64,000 nucleotides of DNA from Bacteroidales bacterium (lineage in GTDB: Bacteria; Bacteroidota; Bacteroidia; Bacteroidales; UBA932). The stretch spans positions 1 to 64,000 of the forward strand of contig JAEEIJ010000058.1 in NCBI GenBank assembly GCA_016281315.1. The letters run 5' to 3'. The translations under genes were made by a program, and so were the position numbers. The notes beneath the pieces were generated by a model. That model was given only the letters and a program-made list of their open reading frames with translations. It was not told the DNA's origin and did not search any database. Positions 19,061 through 30,514 of this stretch are shown one piece after another (position 1 is the stretch's first letter; the number at the start of each line of letters is the position of its first letter).

Positions 19061-20170
19061 TCAGATTTTGAATTTACGCTGGGATTGATAAATGAGGTAG
19101 CCGCTCCTGTCCGCGCTGCACTCGATGCGCCGGAGCACCGGGTCGGTGACTTCCGCCGCCACAATTTCCTGGTAGTCCCGCCAGCGTTCGATGACGGGAA
19201 GAAGCCGCTTGGTCTCTTCGCAGAGGAAGTACACGCCGGAGCAGTTCCGATCCAGCAGGACCGGTTCCGTAAACTGCCCCAGGGCCACTTCTATCACGCC
19301 TTTCAGGAAGTCGTAGCCCGTGGAAAGCCGCACCAGGTCCGAGCCGATGAAGTCTCCGCCCATCCGGGCGCCCACCTCGATGACGCGGATGTCGCCGTCC
19401 GGGGAGATCTTCAGTTCGGCGTGCGAGGCGCCGTATCGGATATGAAGCGCATCCAGAGCCTTCAACACGATAACCTTCACCCTTTCCTGCGTTTCCGCCG
19501 GCAGGGTGGACGGCTGGTGGTGCTCCAGCTCCACGAAGAAAGGCGACTCGGTGGTCACCTTGTCCGTCAGCTGAAGGATGTGGTGCTTCCCTTCAAAGGA
19601 GATGGTTTCCACGCTAATTTCCCGGCCCTGGACGAACTCCTCCACAATGGCCTTTTTCTGGAAAGAGGCCTTGCAGGCGCGCAAGACGGCGCTTTCCAGT
19701 TCCTCCGGGCGTTCCACCTTCTCCACTCCCAGGCTGCCGGAGCGGTCCGTGGGCTTGACGATGAGCGGATAGCAGAAGGAGGGCACGTCGGCGCTTCCGT
19801 CCGTGAGAAAGAAGCCCGGGGAAGGCACGCCGGCCTCCCGGAAGCACTGCCGCATCAGGTATTTGTTCGTCACCGTCGGCGAATAGCAGTCCGGATTGCC
19901 GACAAGGCCCATCTTTTCGGCCACATAGTTCACTGTGAGGACGGCCACGTCCGAAGCGATAGTGGTGACCCCGTCCACCTGCAGTTCCCGGCAGATGCGG
20001 AGGATTTCTTCTTTATCGACGGTGGAAACGGGGAAGAAACGGTTGGCCACGCCTTTGCAGACGGCGCCCTCCTCCCAGGCGAAACAGATGCTCTCCACCC
20101 CCATCTCCCGGGCTTTCTTCACCAGGGGGAGCTGGAGGTAACTGGCACCTATGACCGCGAGTTTCTTCAC
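19061..20170 (-). CDS. ATP-grasp domain ligase
   Basis: [43 protein letters not shown]. Confidence 0.88.
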   Translation of the reverse strand: MKKLAVIGASYLQLPLVKKAREMGVESICFAWEEGAVCKGVANRFFPVSTVDKEEILRICRELQVDGVTTIASDVAVLTVNYVAEKMGLVGNPDCYSPTVTNKYLMRQCFREAGVPSPGFFLTDGSADVPSFCYPLIVKPTDRSGSLGVEKVERPEELESAVLRACKASFQKKAIVEEFVQGREISVETISFEGKHHILQLTDKVTTESPFFVELEHHQPSTLPAETQERVKVIVLKALDALHIRYGASHAELKISPDGDIRVIEVGARMGGDFIGSDLVRLSTGYDFLKGVIEVALGQFTEPVLLDRNCSGVYFLCEETKRLLPVIERWRDYQEIVAAEVTDPVLRRIECSADRSGYLIYQSQRKFKI

Positions 20171-21414
20171 GCCTTTCCTACAATGAATACGTAATTGGTG
20201 GTGGCGCTGCCGCCGATATTGAGCATCATCCCGTTCCGCGCACCCTTAATCTGATAGCCGCCCGCCTGCCCCGTCACCTGCTTGTACAGGTCCAGGAACA
20301 TCCGGGCGCCGGAAGCGCCCACCGGGTGGCCGCAGCCGATGAGGCCGCCGGAAGGATTGACGGGTTTGGGCCCGTCGAAGGCGATGACCCCGTTCTCCAC
20401 GGCCTCGCATTCCCTCCCGGGTTCGCAGATGCCGAAGGCCGAGAGGGCCGCGAATTCCGAACTGGTAAAGCAGTCGTGCGTCTCGAAGACGTCAATGTCA
20501 TCCACAGTAAGGCCCGCGCGCCGGTAGGCGTCCAGGCAGGCCTGGCGGGTCCAGGGCAGCACGTAGTCGGAGTTCGCGTTCTCCGCCAGTTTCTTGTCGA
20601 AGAGAAGCGGCGCCGTCCGGTGGCCGTAACCTTTCACGACGGCCTGGCCACTAATGCCTTTCTCCTGCAGGTATTTCTCCGAACACAGCACCAGCACCAC
20701 GGCGCCGTCGGTCACCTGCGAGCAGTCGCTCTTGGCCAGGAGCCCGCCCACAATGGGATTGCTTTCCGTCCCGCGACGGGTGGCTTCCTCCACGCTCATA
20801 AACCACTTGCGGGTCTGAGCGAGCGGATTGCGCTTGGCGTTGCCGTAATTGATGCAGGCGATGCGGGAGAGCACATCCAGATAACGCTGTTTGTCCAGCC
20901 CGTATTTCTCGATGGTGGCATCGGCCAGACGGCCGAAGAGATTCGGGAAGGGGAAATCGGCCCCCTTTCCTTCCTCTTCATAATAGGCGGCGCGGCCCAG
21001 GATGTCCGCGCTCCGCTTGGAGTCCACGGACTTCATTATCTCCCAGCCCACGACGATGCACACGTCATAGGCGCCCGCCTCAATCTTCGTGATGGCGGCA
21101 TCCAGCGCCACGCTGCCGGAAGCGCAGGCGGCTTCATAGCGGGCCGAGGGAACGCCGTAGAAGGCGGGACTCACCTCCGTGAGGAAAGCGCCCAGATGCC
21201 CCTGGTCGATGTACTGCTCCGCGATGAAATTGCCCACGAAGGCAGCCACGCGGTTCTCCCGGTTCAGGGCCACCATCTCCTCCAGCGAGAAACCGGCATC
21301 CTTGAATCCGTCTTCCACGGCTTCCTTCAGGAGGGCGATCATATTCTTGCCTTCCTTGGTCCAGTTGCGCTCGAAATCCGTCTGGGCGCCGCCCAGTATG
21401 TATACCTTACTCAT
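20167..21414 (-). CDS. Thiolase / SCP2-type acetyl-CoA acetyltransferase-like protein
   Basis: [37 protein letters not shown]. Confidence 0.88.
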   Translation of the reverse strand: MSKVYILGGAQTDFERNWTKEGKNMIALLKEAVEDGFKDAGFSLEEMVALNRENRVAAFVGNFIAEQYIDQGHLGAFLTEVSPAFYGVPSARYEAACASGSVALDAAITKIEAGAYDVCIVVGWEIMKSVDSKRSADILGRAAYYEEEGKGADFPFPNLFGRLADATIEKYGLDKQRYLDVLSRIACINYGNAKRNPLAQTRKWFMSVEEATRRGTESNPIVGGLLAKSDCSQVTDGAVVLVLCSEKYLQEKGISGQAVVKGYGHRTAPLLFDKKLAENANSDYVLPWTRQACLDAYRRAGLTVDDIDVFETHDCFTSSEFAALSAFGICEPGRECEAVENGVIAFDGPKPVNPSGGLIGCGHPVGASGARMFLDLYKQVTGQAGGYQIKGARNGMMLNIGGSATTNYVFIVGKA

Positions 21415-22715
21415 TTGGCCTTGAAATAGATGCGGTAGTCGTACTTGCTCTTGACCTGCTCGCCGATGATATGGTCGATGTTCACGGCCTCCACAATTTC
21501 GGGTTTCAGGCGCGCTTTCATCAGGGCGCCCAGGTCGCATACGCGGGTGAAAGCCTCCATCAGGGCGAACGGCGGGCACCAGGTGAAGCCCGTCGCCATC
21601 ACGTCGTCGGCCACCTTGAGGTCGTAGCCCACGTGCTCGGCCGTATACAGCGCATAGACGATATAGCGGAGCAGGAATCGCAGGCAGATATCGGCCTCCT
21701 GACTCTTGTTGTTGATGAGTTCCCGGATGGCGTCGTCGTAGTCGCCTTCGCGCAGGAACTTTTTCATCCGGATGGCGAAGGGGAAACTGTACTGAATCTG
21801 GTCGCGGTACACGCCCTGCTTGATATCATAGACCAGCAGGCGCTTCTCGCCGCCCTCATGCCGGATGAACTTGTACAGGCCTTCGCCCGTCTTCCGGCCC
21901 AGTTTCTTCTGGGCGATGAGCTTCTTCACGAACTCCGGCAGCACGAAACGCCCGTGGACGTAGTCGTCCGTATGCTCGTAGATATTGTCCACAATGGCCT
22001 TATGCACATCCAGGCCCACGAAATCGGAGGTGACCAGCGGGGGCATCGTCCGGCCCGTAAAAGGCCCCAGGATAGCGTCGATGTAATCAATACCGCCGTT
22101 GTCCTGGTATTTTTCCGCATACTGCAGGGCTTCGTTCATAAAGTAAAAGCCGATGCGGTTCCCCAGGAACGCGGGAAGGTCCTTGCTCTCCGCCACCGTG
22201 CGGAACAAGGTGTCCGTCAGGTAGGCTTTCAGGCGGGCGTAAAGGGCCATATCGCTATAAGGAGAGGCCGTGAGCTCGCAAAGGGTGAGCTGGTAGGGCG
22301 GGTTGAACATATGAACGCCGAAGAAGCGGCTTCTCACTGCCTCCGGGTAGCATTCCGCGAGGCGCGAGATCGACAGTCCCGACGAGCCCGTGCAGGCGAC
22401 GGCGTCCTTTCTCAGACAGCGGCCGATCTGCGCGTGCACCTCTATCTTGAGCTCCAGGTTCTCCGCGACGCTTTCGAACACGAGGTCTGACTCCTTCACG
22501 CAGTCCGGGAGCATCCCATAGTCTGCGGGAATTAGATGCGCTCCGATGCTGTCGGCCTTCACCGACTTGCAGGAACGGAGGGCCGCTTTCCGCGCTTTCT
22601 CTTTGTCGCGGCAGACCATATAGACCCGGGCGTGGCCAAAGGAGGCGAAGATGGCCGCGACGTTCGCGCCCATCGTGCCGTTGGCTCCCACCACTGTGAC
22701 GGTTTGAATATTCAT
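21411..22715 (-). CDS. 3-hydroxyacyl-CoA dehydrogenase
   Basis: [47 protein letters not shown]. Confidence 0.9.
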   Translation of the reverse strand: MNIQTVTVVGANGTMGANVAAIFASFGHARVYMVCRDKEKARKAALRSCKSVKADSIGAHLIPADYGMLPDCVKESDLVFESVAENLELKIEVHAQIGRCLRKDAVACTGSSGLSISRLAECYPEAVRSRFFGVHMFNPPYQLTLCELTASPYSDMALYARLKAYLTDTLFRTVAESKDLPAFLGNRIGFYFMNEALQYAEKYQDNGGIDYIDAILGPFTGRTMPPLVTSDFVGLDVHKAIVDNIYEHTDDYVHGRFVLPEFVKKLIAQKKLGRKTGEGLYKFIRHEGGEKRLLVYDIKQGVYRDQIQYSFPFAIRMKKFLREGDYDDAIRELINNKSQEADICLRFLLRYIVYALYTAEHVGYDLKVADDVMATGFTWCPPFALMEAFTRVCDLGALMKARLKPEIVEAVNIDHIIGEQVKSKYDYRIYFKAK

Positions 22716-22716
22716 A

Positions 22717-23478
22717 TCACTTGAATTTGGGCGCGCGTTTCTCCAGGAATGCCGCCATCCCTTCCTTTTGGTCCTCGTGGCCGAAGCAGGAGGCAAAGAG
22801 CTCCGCGTGTTCTTCGATGAGCGTTTCGGTCCTCCCGCCGTTGAACTGATTCATCGCCTGTTTGGCCTTGAGGATGGCATTCAGCGACTTCGCGAGGATC
22901 TCCTGCGCCAGTTCGTTCGCGGCTTCCAGGAGTTTTTCCTGCGGCACCACGCTGTTTACGAGGCCGATGCGGCAGGCTTCATCGGAGAGAATCGTCTTGC
23001 CGGTAAAGACCAGTTCCTTCGCTTTCCCCTCCCCGACAAGTTCCATCAGGCGCCGGATGCCGGAGAAGCCGGGGAAGATGCCCAGTCCCACTTCCGGCAG
23101 GCCGAATTTCGCGTTTTCAGCGGCGAGACGCAGGTCGCAGGCCATCGCCAGCTCGCAGCCGCCGCCCAGGGCGTAGCCGTTCACGGCGGCGATGAACACC
23201 TTCCCGGCCGTTTCTATACGCCGGAAAACGCGGGAGCCCTGCAGGGCGAAGACTTTTGCATCGGCCGGGGACAGGTCCTTCATTTCGGCGATGTCCGCGC
23301 CGGCCACGAAGGCCTTTCCGGCCCCTGTAATCAGGACCACCTTCACCTCCTCGTCCGCAATCACTTCGTCCAGTTTCCGGTCCAATTCCGTGAGGACGAA
23401 GCCGCTAAGCGCATTCAGGTTGCGCTGATTGTCCAACGTAAGGGTGGCGATGCCGCTATGGATTTCAGAAATAATCAT
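22717..23478 (-). CDS. Enoyl-CoA hydratase/isomerase
   Basis: ITGAGKAFVAGADIAEM; VNGYALGGGCELAMACDLRLAAENAKFGLPEVGLGIFPGF. Confidence 0.93.
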   Translation of the reverse strand: MIISEIHSGIATLTLDNQRNLNALSGFVLTELDRKLDEVIADEEVKVVLITGAGKAFVAGADIAEMKDLSPADAKVFALQGSRVFRRIETAGKVFIAAVNGYALGGGCELAMACDLRLAAENAKFGLPEVGLGIFPGFSGIRRLMELVGEGKAKELVFTGKTILSDEACRIGLVNSVVPQEKLLEAANELAQEILAKSLNAILKAKQAMNQFNGGRTETLIEEHAELFASCFGHEDQKEGMAAFLEKRAPKFK

Positions 23479-23499
23479 CTTGTAAAGATAACACTTTTT

Positions 23500-26304
23500 T
23501 TAGAGATACTCCGCCGTGAAGGTTCCACCCCGCTTAGCGAGCTCTTCCGGCGTGCCCTTGAAGACCACTTCCCCGCCTTTGTCGCCGGCGTCGGGGCCCA
23601 GGTCGATGAGCCAGTCGGCGCTCCGGATCACGTCCAGGTTGTGCTCCACCACAATCACAGTGTGCCCCTTGGCAATAAGGGCGTCGAAGGCCTTCAGGAG
23701 TTTCTCAACGTCGTAGAAATGCAGGCCGGTGGTGGGCTCGTCGAAGATGAAAAGGATCTTCTCCTTGCCGTCGGCCAGCGAGAGGAAATAGGCCAGTTTG
23801 ATGCGCTGGCTCTCGCCGCCGGAAAGCGTGCTGGAGGGCTGTCCCAACTTGATATAGCCCAATCCCACGTCCATCAGCGGCTGGAGTTTCGCGGCAATGG
23901 CTTTTGCCAGATCCTCCTTCTGCTTCCCGAAGAATTCGATGGCCTGCTCCACGCTCATATTCAGGATGTCATCCACGTTCAGGCCCTGGTAACGGACTTC
24001 CAGGATTTCGGGTTTGAAGCGCTTGCCACCGCAGCTTTCGCAGAGCATCGTGACATCGGCCATGAACTGCATCCCGATCTTCACGAAGCCGTCGCCCTGG
24101 CATTCCGGGCATCGGCCGCCCTCCTGGTTGAAGGAGAAGTAACTGGGGGAGAAACCGTTGATACGCGCGAACTGCTGGTCGCTCAGGAGCTTCCGGATAT
24201 CGTCATAGACCTTCAGGTAAGTGACGGCGTTGCTGCGGGAACTCTTGCCGATGGGATTCTGGTCCACGTACTCCACCCGCGTGATGCGGCTGAGGTCTCC
24301 GGAGAGGCCCTTGAAGGTGCCGGGCAGGTCCCCGGTCTCATTGATGCGGCGGTGCAGCGCCGGGTAGAGAATGTCCCCCACCAGCGAACTCTTGCCGCTG
24401 CCGGAGACGCCGGAAACCACGGTGAGCGCATTCAGCGGGAACTGCACGTCGATGTCCTTGAGGTTGTTCTGCATCGCGCCTTCCACCGTGATGGAATAGT
24501 GCCAGGGGTTCTTCTCGCGCTTGTAAGGTTTGCGCTCCCCGCGGAGATACTGCAGCGTGAGGGAATCCTTCCCCGGCTGGTCCAGATTGCCTTCGAACAC
24601 CACCTCTCCCCCGTTCACGCCGGCTTTCGGCCCCAGGTCTATCACCCAGTCGGCCGCCTTGATAATCTCCGCGTCGTGCTCCACCACCACCACGGTATTG
24701 CCGATATCCCTCAGGCGCCGGAGCACCGCGATGAGCCGGTCCGTATCCCTGGGATGCAGGCCGATGGAAGGCTCGTCCAGGATGTAGAGCGATCCCACCA
24801 GGGAACTGCCGAGGGCCGTCACGAGGTTTACCCGCTGGCTCTCGCCGCCGGAGAGGGTGTTCATAGTCCGGCTGAGGGTGAGGTAGCCAAGACCCACGTC
24901 CTGGATGCACTGGAGACGGTATCGGATTTCCTCGATGGTTTTCCCGGCAATGGCCGCCTCGTGCTCCGTAAGGGTGCAGGCGGCGAACCATTTGACGAGT
25001 TCATCCACGGTCATCGACAGCAGTTCGTGGATGGTCTTCCCCCCCACTTTCACGTAGAGGGCCTCCTTCCGCAGGCGGCTTCCGCCGCAGGCGTGGCAGG
25101 TGGTGCGGCCGCTGTAGCGGCTGAGCATATATTTATACTGAATCTTATAGCGGTTGCTCTCTACCCACTCGAAGAACTGGTCGATCCCGCAGAATGCCTC
25201 CGGGTCCTCGTAGTCCCCGCGGTGCTTCCAGATGATGTCCTTCTGCTCCTGCGTGAGTTTGCAGTAGGGTTCGAAGATGGGGATGCCGTATTTCTCGGCG
25301 TTCAGCACCAGCTGGTCCTTGAACCAGCCCATCTTGTCTCCGCGCCAGCAGGCGATGGCTCCGTCGTAGATGCTCTTGGTCTTGTCCGGGACCACCAGGT
25401 CCTCGCTCACCCCCACGATCTTTCCCAGGCCGCCGCACACGGGGCACGCCCCCAGCGGGGAGTTGAAGCTGAACAGGTATTCGTCCGGCTTCCGGAACAC
25501 AATCCCGTCGCGTTCGAATCTGGCGCAGAAATGCCTTAACCCAAGTGCGGTGGAGGAATTAGGCTTTTCCCATAAATAAATATCCCCACCACCCATCTCA
25601 AAAGCATTTTGAATGGAGCTGTAAAGACGTGTGGAAAGATCACCATCAATGGGAGAGGAGACTTTCACCCGATCCACCAGAAGAAGCAGATCTTCCGGAT
25701 AATCGCCATCCATCCGAAAGACCTCCTCTATATCCAGTATACTTTCGGTCCTGGGGTTGAAGAATCTACTATATCCATTTTCTTTTAAGGAGAGCATATA
25801 TTCTACCTTGTCGGTTCGCTGAGACCAGCGGCTTTCCGCAAGGATATATACCGCATGCTCAGAACCATCGGAGAGGAATGCGAGGACATCGGCCACGCTG
25901 TCTTCCTTCACCTCTTCCCCGCTCACGGGCGAAAAGGTGCGGCCGATGCGGGCGAAGAGAATGCGCAGATAATCGAAGATTTCCGTAGTGGTGGCTACCG
26001 TCGAGCGCGGGTTCTTGATGTTCACTTTCTGCTCGATGGCGATGGCCGGCGGGATGCCCTCGATGAGGTCCACGTCCGGCTTGGACATCCGCCCCAGGAA
26101 CTGACGGGCATAGGAGGAAAGGCTCTCCGCAAAGCGGCGCTGGCCCTCTGCATACAGCGTATCGAACGCCAGCGAGGACTTGCCGCTGCCGGAGACGCCG
26201 GTAATCACTACCAGGCGGTTACGGGGTATCTCCACCGTAATCTCCTTGAGGTTGTTCACCCGCGCTTTCCGCACGATGATATTTCCTTCCCGGGGCATAA
26301 ACAT
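23500..26304 (-). CDS. uvrA: Excinuclease ABC subunit A
   Basis: Two ABC modules, zinc-finger Cys pairs CPVCGGLG / [16 protein letters not shown] x2. Confidence 0.97.
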   Translation of the reverse strand: MFMPREGNIIVRKARVNNLKEITVEIPRNRLVVITGVSGSGKSSLAFDTLYAEGQRRFAESLSSYARQFLGRMSKPDVDLIEGIPPAIAIEQKVNIKNPRSTVATTTEIFDYLRILFARIGRTFSPVSGEEVKEDSVADVLAFLSDGSEHAVYILAESRWSQRTDKVEYMLSLKENGYSRFFNPRTESILDIEEVFRMDGDYPEDLLLLVDRVKVSSPIDGDLSTRLYSSIQNAFEMGGGDIYLWEKPNSSTALGLRHFCARFERDGIVFRKPDEYLFSFNSPLGACPVCGGLGKIVGVSEDLVVPDKTKSIYDGAIACWRGDKMGWFKDQLVLNAEKYGIPIFEPYCKLTQEQKDIIWKHRGDYEDPEAFCGIDQFFEWVESNRYKIQYKYMLSRYSGRTTCHACGGSRLRKEALYVKVGGKTIHELLSMTVDELVKWFAACTLTEHEAAIAGKTIEEIRYRLQCIQDVGLGYLTLSRTMNTLSGGESQRVNLVTALGSSLVGSLYILDEPSIGLHPRDTDRLIAVLRRLRDIGNTVVVVEHDAEIIKAADWVIDLGPKAGVNGGEVVFEGNLDQPGKDSLTLQYLRGERKPYKREKNPWHYSITVEGAMQNNLKDIDVQFPLNALTVVSGVSGSGKSSLVGDILYPALHRRINETGDLPGTFKGLSGDLSRITRVEYVDQNPIGKSSRSNAVTYLKVYDDIRKLLSDQQFARINGFSPSYFSFNQEGGRCPECQGDGFVKIGMQFMADVTMLCESCGGKRFKPEILEVRYQGLNVDDILNMSVEQAIEFFGKQKEDLAKAIAAKLQPLMDVGLGYIKLGQPSSTLSGGESQRIKLAYFLSLADGKEKILFIFDEPTTGLHFYDVEKLLKAFDALIAKGHTVIVVEHNLDVIRSADWLIDLGPDAGDKGGEVVFKGTPEELAKRGGTFTAEYL

Positions 26305-26351
26305 ACAAAGTTAGCAAATTTTAGTAAATTTGCTTGCTAAAGATTTGAACG

Positions 26352-26858
26352 ATGACCCTTCGCACCCTCCTTTTGACCGCCCTCCTGTCCCTGTTCGGGA
26401 CGGGGCTTTTCGCCCAGACTACGGAAGAAGATCTGGATTTGCAATACGGCACGGAACTCCTGAAACCAGGCACTCCGGCGCCCGATTTCTGCCTCAAGGA
26501 CATCGACGGCAAGGAGGTCCGTCTGAGCGACTTCCGGGGCAGGCAGGCGGTGCTCGTCTTCTGGGCCTCCTGGTGCCCGGACTGCCGGGCCGAGGTCCCC
26601 GAGCTGAAGCGCCTTCAGGCAAGCTCCGACGCCGTTTTCGTATCCATTTCCTTCGACCGCACTTTCGACGCCTTCAAGGCCTATGTGACGGATCAGGAAC
26701 TGGGCGGCGTCCAGCTCTTCGACCCCGCTGGCAAAAAGGAATCGGCCGTGGCCGCCCTCTTCCACGTGAAATGGATCCCCTCGCTCTACCTCATCGGCCC
26801 CGACGGCAAGGTGGTCCTTGGCACCGTGGACATTCGCAAGATCGCCAAGCGGCTGTAA
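26352..26858 (+). CDS. TlpA-like thioredoxin-fold protein with signal peptide
   Basis: FWASWCPDCRAEVPELKRL. Confidence 0.88.
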   Translation: MTLRTLLLTALLSLFGTGLFAQTTEEDLDLQYGTELLKPGTPAPDFCLKDIDGKEVRLSDFRGRQAVLVFWASWCPDCRAEVPELKRLQASSDAVFVSISFDRTFDAFKAYVTDQELGGVQLFDPAGKKESAVAALFHVKWIPSLYLIGPDGKVVLGTVDIRKIAKRL

Positions 26859-26888
26859 AGCGGAAAAAATGTTAACTTTGCCGCTGCA

Positions 26889-28268
26889 ATGGACAAGAGC
26901 AAAATCAAAGTATGCGTAGGGCTCTCCGGCGGGGTGGACTCGTCGGTGGCGGCTTACCTCCTCAAACAGGAGGGCTACGACGTTTTTGCGATGTTCATGC
27001 AGAACTGGCACGACGCAGATTCCACCCTCCACGGGGACTGCGAGTGGGAAGAGGACCGTTTCGTGGCCGAGATGGTGGCCCGGAAGATCGGCATTCCCTT
27101 CTATTTCGTGGATCTCTCGAAGCAGTACCGCCAGCGCGTGGTGGACTATATGTTCGACGAATACGCCAAAGGCCGGACGCCCAATCCGGACGTGCTGTGC
27201 AACCGGGAGATCAAATTCGACGCCTTCCTGCAGGTCGCGCTGAGGTACGGGGCCGATTATGTGGCCACGGGGCACTACTGCCGGAAGGAAGGGAACCGCA
27301 TCCTGGAAGGCGCAGACCCGAACAAGGATCAGACCTATTTTCTGTGCCAGCTCACGCAGGAGCAGCTTTCCCGGGCGCTGTTTCCCATCGGCCACCTCAC
27401 CAAACCGGAGGTGCGGCGCATCGCCAAGGAGGCGGATCTGCCTTCGGCCGAAAAGAAGGACTCCCAGGGCATCTGCTTCGTGGGAAAGGTGGATCTGCCC
27501 ACGTTCCTGAAGCAGAAGCTCGCCTCGGTGGAAGGTGATATCGTCGAGGTCTTCGACGCCTATTACGGGGCCGATGCCCTCTATCGATGGCAGCAGGACG
27601 TACTCACCGGCCTGCTGAAGCCCGGACTGGAGCTGGACCGCACCGTCCACTATGCGCCCGAGGAGAAGGTGCTCACCAGCGACGGCAAGCCGCTGGGCGT
27701 GTGCCCCTTCCGCGAGGATGCGCTGCCGGCCCTCCCGGACGAGACGCTTGGGCGGTTGGCAACTCCCATCGCCTATCACATTGATTTCGAGACGGAAACC
27801 TACCGCAGCGGGAAGCATCACATCAAGAAGACCCGCTACAAGGAGAATCCATACGGCCGCATCATCGGCGCGCACGAGGGCGCTCAGTTCTATACCATCG
27901 GCCAACGGAAAGGCCTGGGCGTGGGCGGGCACGCGAACCCTGTCTTCGTCATTGCTACGGATATCGCCCAGAACCGCATTTACGTGGGTGAAGGGCACGA
28001 CCACAAGGGCCTGAGCCGCTTTGCCCTGCGCATCGCCCCCGACGAAATCCACTGGATTCGTCCGGAGTTGGCCTTACAGCCCGGTGAGCAGCGCCGTCTG
28101 CGCGTGCGCATCCGCTACCGCCAGCCGCTGCAGAGCGCGACGCTCCTGATGCGCTCCGAAGGCCTTTTCATTCTTTTCGACGCCCCACAAAGAGGCATCT
28201 CCCCCGGCCAGTTCGCAGTTTGGTACGATGGGGAGGAGATGCTCGGTAGCGGGGTAATCGGCGCTTAA
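26889..28268 (+). CDS. mnmA: tRNA-specific 2-thiouridylase
   Basis: VGLSGGVDSSVAAYLLKQEGYDV; DVLCNREIKFDAF; ATGHY. Confidence 0.96.
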   Translation: MDKSKIKVCVGLSGGVDSSVAAYLLKQEGYDVFAMFMQNWHDADSTLHGDCEWEEDRFVAEMVARKIGIPFYFVDLSKQYRQRVVDYMFDEYAKGRTPNPDVLCNREIKFDAFLQVALRYGADYVATGHYCRKEGNRILEGADPNKDQTYFLCQLTQEQLSRALFPIGHLTKPEVRRIAKEADLPSAEKKDSQGICFVGKVDLPTFLKQKLASVEGDIVEVFDAYYGADALYRWQQDVLTGLLKPGLELDRTVHYAPEEKVLTSDGKPLGVCPFREDALPALPDETLGRLATPIAYHIDFETETYRSGKHHIKKTRYKENPYGRIIGAHEGAQFYTIGQRKGLGVGGHANPVFVIATDIAQNRIYVGEGHDHKGLSRFALRIAPDEIHWIRPELALQPGEQRRLRVRIRYRQPLQSATLLMRSEGLFILFDAPQRGISPGQFAVWYDGEEMLGSGVIGA

Positions 28269-29617
28269 AATACTTCGCCGAGGGGTTTGTCCGGATCTGC
28301 CACGACGGCCTGGATCACCTGTACCCAGGTGTTCTGAAACTCCATCAGCTGGGCGGGACTGATCATCCGGGTCTGGATGTCGTAGACCACATTGATTTCG
28401 TCGCTCACTACGTCGTGCATCATAGCCACATAGGCGATGAGCGCACCCTTACCGTTGCTGTGGACCTGCATATGCACGCCTTTCGGGAAGCTCATCGGGA
28501 TGTAGGAGAAGGTGTAGTTGTACATCTGGGAGAGCATCGAGAAGTTGTAGACCTTCGTGTGCAGCGCCTGGACTTCCAGGTAGGAAAGGCGGGTGTGCCG
28601 ATAGAGGTCTTTCTGCTCTGCATCCAACAGGGCGATATTTTCGTTGAAGCTCTTGGCGTAATCGATTTCCAGGCAGACGGCCATACTCTGCACTTTAGTG
28701 CCTGCGGCCTTGCGCTCCGCCACGGTTCCGCGGCAGTTCAGCAGTTCCAGCGGGAGCATCCGGGGCGCTTTGTCGTTGCGCAGCGAACAGGCGATGCCGA
28801 AGGTGTAGAAGAAGAAGGTATTAAAGCCGATACCGCTCTGCTCACACCAGGGTTTGACGAGTTTGGTGACGGCGGCCGGCAGGATGAAGCGGAAACCTTC
28901 CGTATCGCACTTGACGAAGACATAGGGGACGGAAACCTTTCCCTTGCTCTTGAGGGCCACCCATTTATCGCAGGCATTTCCGTGAAGGCCGCAGTAGATG
29001 GGACGGATTGCGTGTTTGACAGTAAAGTAATCCTTGAAATACTCCCGGTCTTTCTCCACGGCTTCGGTATTACCGCGGAATTCATTGTCCTGACGGATGA
29101 GCGTCTCGAAGCTGCCGGGGACGGGCGGGAGTTCCTTTCCGTCCACGAGGGCCTGGTACACGCCCAGGAGGTCGTTCACCAGGACGCCGATGCCGTATGT
29201 ATCGGCCACATAATGGCTCACCTTGCACAGGATGATCTGTTTCCCGTCCGGATTGACGGCGTATACCACGCGGAGGGCGTCTCCTTTATACAGATTGGTG
29301 GGTTTGCGGCGGAAGCAGCGGATGAACTTGTCCATTTCGCCGGGGGTGCGGAACACCTTTTCCGGAATCTTGCCCACGTGACGCTCGTCTTCGAAATACT
29401 GCATCATCTGCTTGTCTTTCTTGACCATCGTGATGCGGAGGCAGTCGTTGCGCTCGTATAGCTTTTCGAAGGCTTCCGTCATGATCTTTTTATCGAAGCC
29501 GTTGTCGAATTCCAGGGAGAAAACAATGTTCAGGACCCGCTTGAACAGGGAAAACTGCGTCTGGCGGTGGACGATGTCCTGCGAGTTGTTGAAGTGATAG
29601 TAAGTTTTAGGTTCCAT
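28265..29617 (-). CDS. Stand-alone condensation-domain-like acyltransferase
   Basis: Weak resemblance to the NRPS condensation/WS-DGAT fold: KVSHYVADTYGIGVLVNDLL as the HHxxxDG region. Confidence 0.5.
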   Translation of the reverse strand: MEPKTYYHFNNSQDIVHRQTQFSLFKRVLNIVFSLEFDNGFDKKIMTEAFEKLYERNDCLRITMVKKDKQMMQYFEDERHVGKIPEKVFRTPGEMDKFIRCFRRKPTNLYKGDALRVVYAVNPDGKQIILCKVSHYVADTYGIGVLVNDLLGVYQALVDGKELPPVPGSFETLIRQDNEFRGNTEAVEKDREYFKDYFTVKHAIRPIYCGLHGNACDKWVALKSKGKVSVPYVFVKCDTEGFRFILPAAVTKLVKPWCEQSGIGFNTFFFYTFGIACSLRNDKAPRMLPLELLNCRGTVAERKAAGTKVQSMAVCLEIDYAKSFNENIALLDAEQKDLYRHTRLSYLEVQALHTKVYNFSMLSQMYNYTFSYIPMSFPKGVHMQVHSNGKGALIAYVAMMHDVVSDEINVVYDIQTRMISPAQLMEFQNTWVQVIQAVVADPDKPLGEVF

Positions 29618-29674
29618 TTAAGTGTTATGTTTGATTCGCGAAGATACTAAAAATTGCTATCTTTACCGAGAATT

Positions 29675-30514
29675 ATGAGCAAAAAAGACGTAAAAGTGAT
29701 CCTGGTTACCGGTGCCAGCAGCGGCATCGGCCGGGAGGCGGCCCTTCAGATGGCGGCCAAAGGACACAAGGTATACGGTGCGGCCCGGCGGGAGAATCAG
29801 ATCCCCGCTCCCGTTATTGCCCTGCATATGGACGTGACGGACGAAGCCTCGGTGGAGGCGGCCCTGCAGACCATTCTGGAAAAGGAAGGCCGGCTGGACG
29901 TGCTGGTGAACAATGCCGGCTACGGTTATTTCGGCCCGCTGGAGCACGTCTCCCTGGAGGAGGCCCGTAAGCAGCTGGACGTGAACCTGTTCGGAATGGC
30001 CTCGCTCACCCGTCGGGTGATTCCCGTTATGCGGGAACAGGGCGGCGGTCGCATCGTGAACATCTCCTCCGTCGCCGGCCGTATGTGCTTTTACTTCGGC
30101 GGCTGGTACAATATCTCAAAATACGCCGTGGAGGCCTTCAGCGACGTGCTCCGGATGGAGACGAAACCCTTCGGGATCGATGTCGCCATCGTCGAGCCGG
30201 GCTTCGCGAAGACCGAGTGGGGCACCATTGCGGCCGATCATCTCCGGGAATCGGCCCGGGATACCCTGTACGAGGAGATGGCCGAATCGGAGGCGCGTCT
30301 GCTGGGTTATGCCTTCGGCCGGATGAAATTCCCGGGGCCCCAAGCCGTCGCGAAGGCCGTCACCAAGGCGTCACTGAGCCGTCGGCCGCGGCTGCGCTAC
30401 CACCCCGGCGGCGGTGGGGTAGCTATGCTTATTCTGCGCAAGCTGATGCCCGCCAGGTGGTGGGACGCGATGCTGCGGGGTGCGCTGAAAATGAGTACCC
30501 GGATTACTTTTTAA
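29675..30514 (+). CDS. Short-chain dehydrogenase/reductase
   Basis: VTGASSGIGREAA; NNAGYGYFGPLE; YNISKYAVEAFSD. Confidence 0.9.
   Translation: MSKKDVKVILVTGASSGIGREAALQMAAKGHKVYGAARRENQIPAPVIALHMDVTDEASVEAALQTILEKEGRLDVLVNNAGYGYFGPLEHVSLEEARKQLDVNLFGMASLTRRVIPVMREQGGGRIVNISSVAGRMCFYFGGWYNISKYAVEAFSDVLRMETKPFGIDVAIVEPGFAKTEWGTIAADHLRESARDTLYEEMAESEARLLGYAFGRMKFPGPQAVAKAVTKASLSRRPRLRYHPGGGGVAMLILRKLMPARWWDAMLRGALKMSTRITF

Noticed and set aside
22768-25539. 923-aa plus-strand ORF
   Set aside because: Antisense to uvrA; composition (His/Gly/Asp/Val-rich, no domain) is that of a mirror ORF caused by high GC3.
26337-28052. 571-aa minus-strand ORF
   Set aside because: Antisense to mnmA and the TlpA-like gene.
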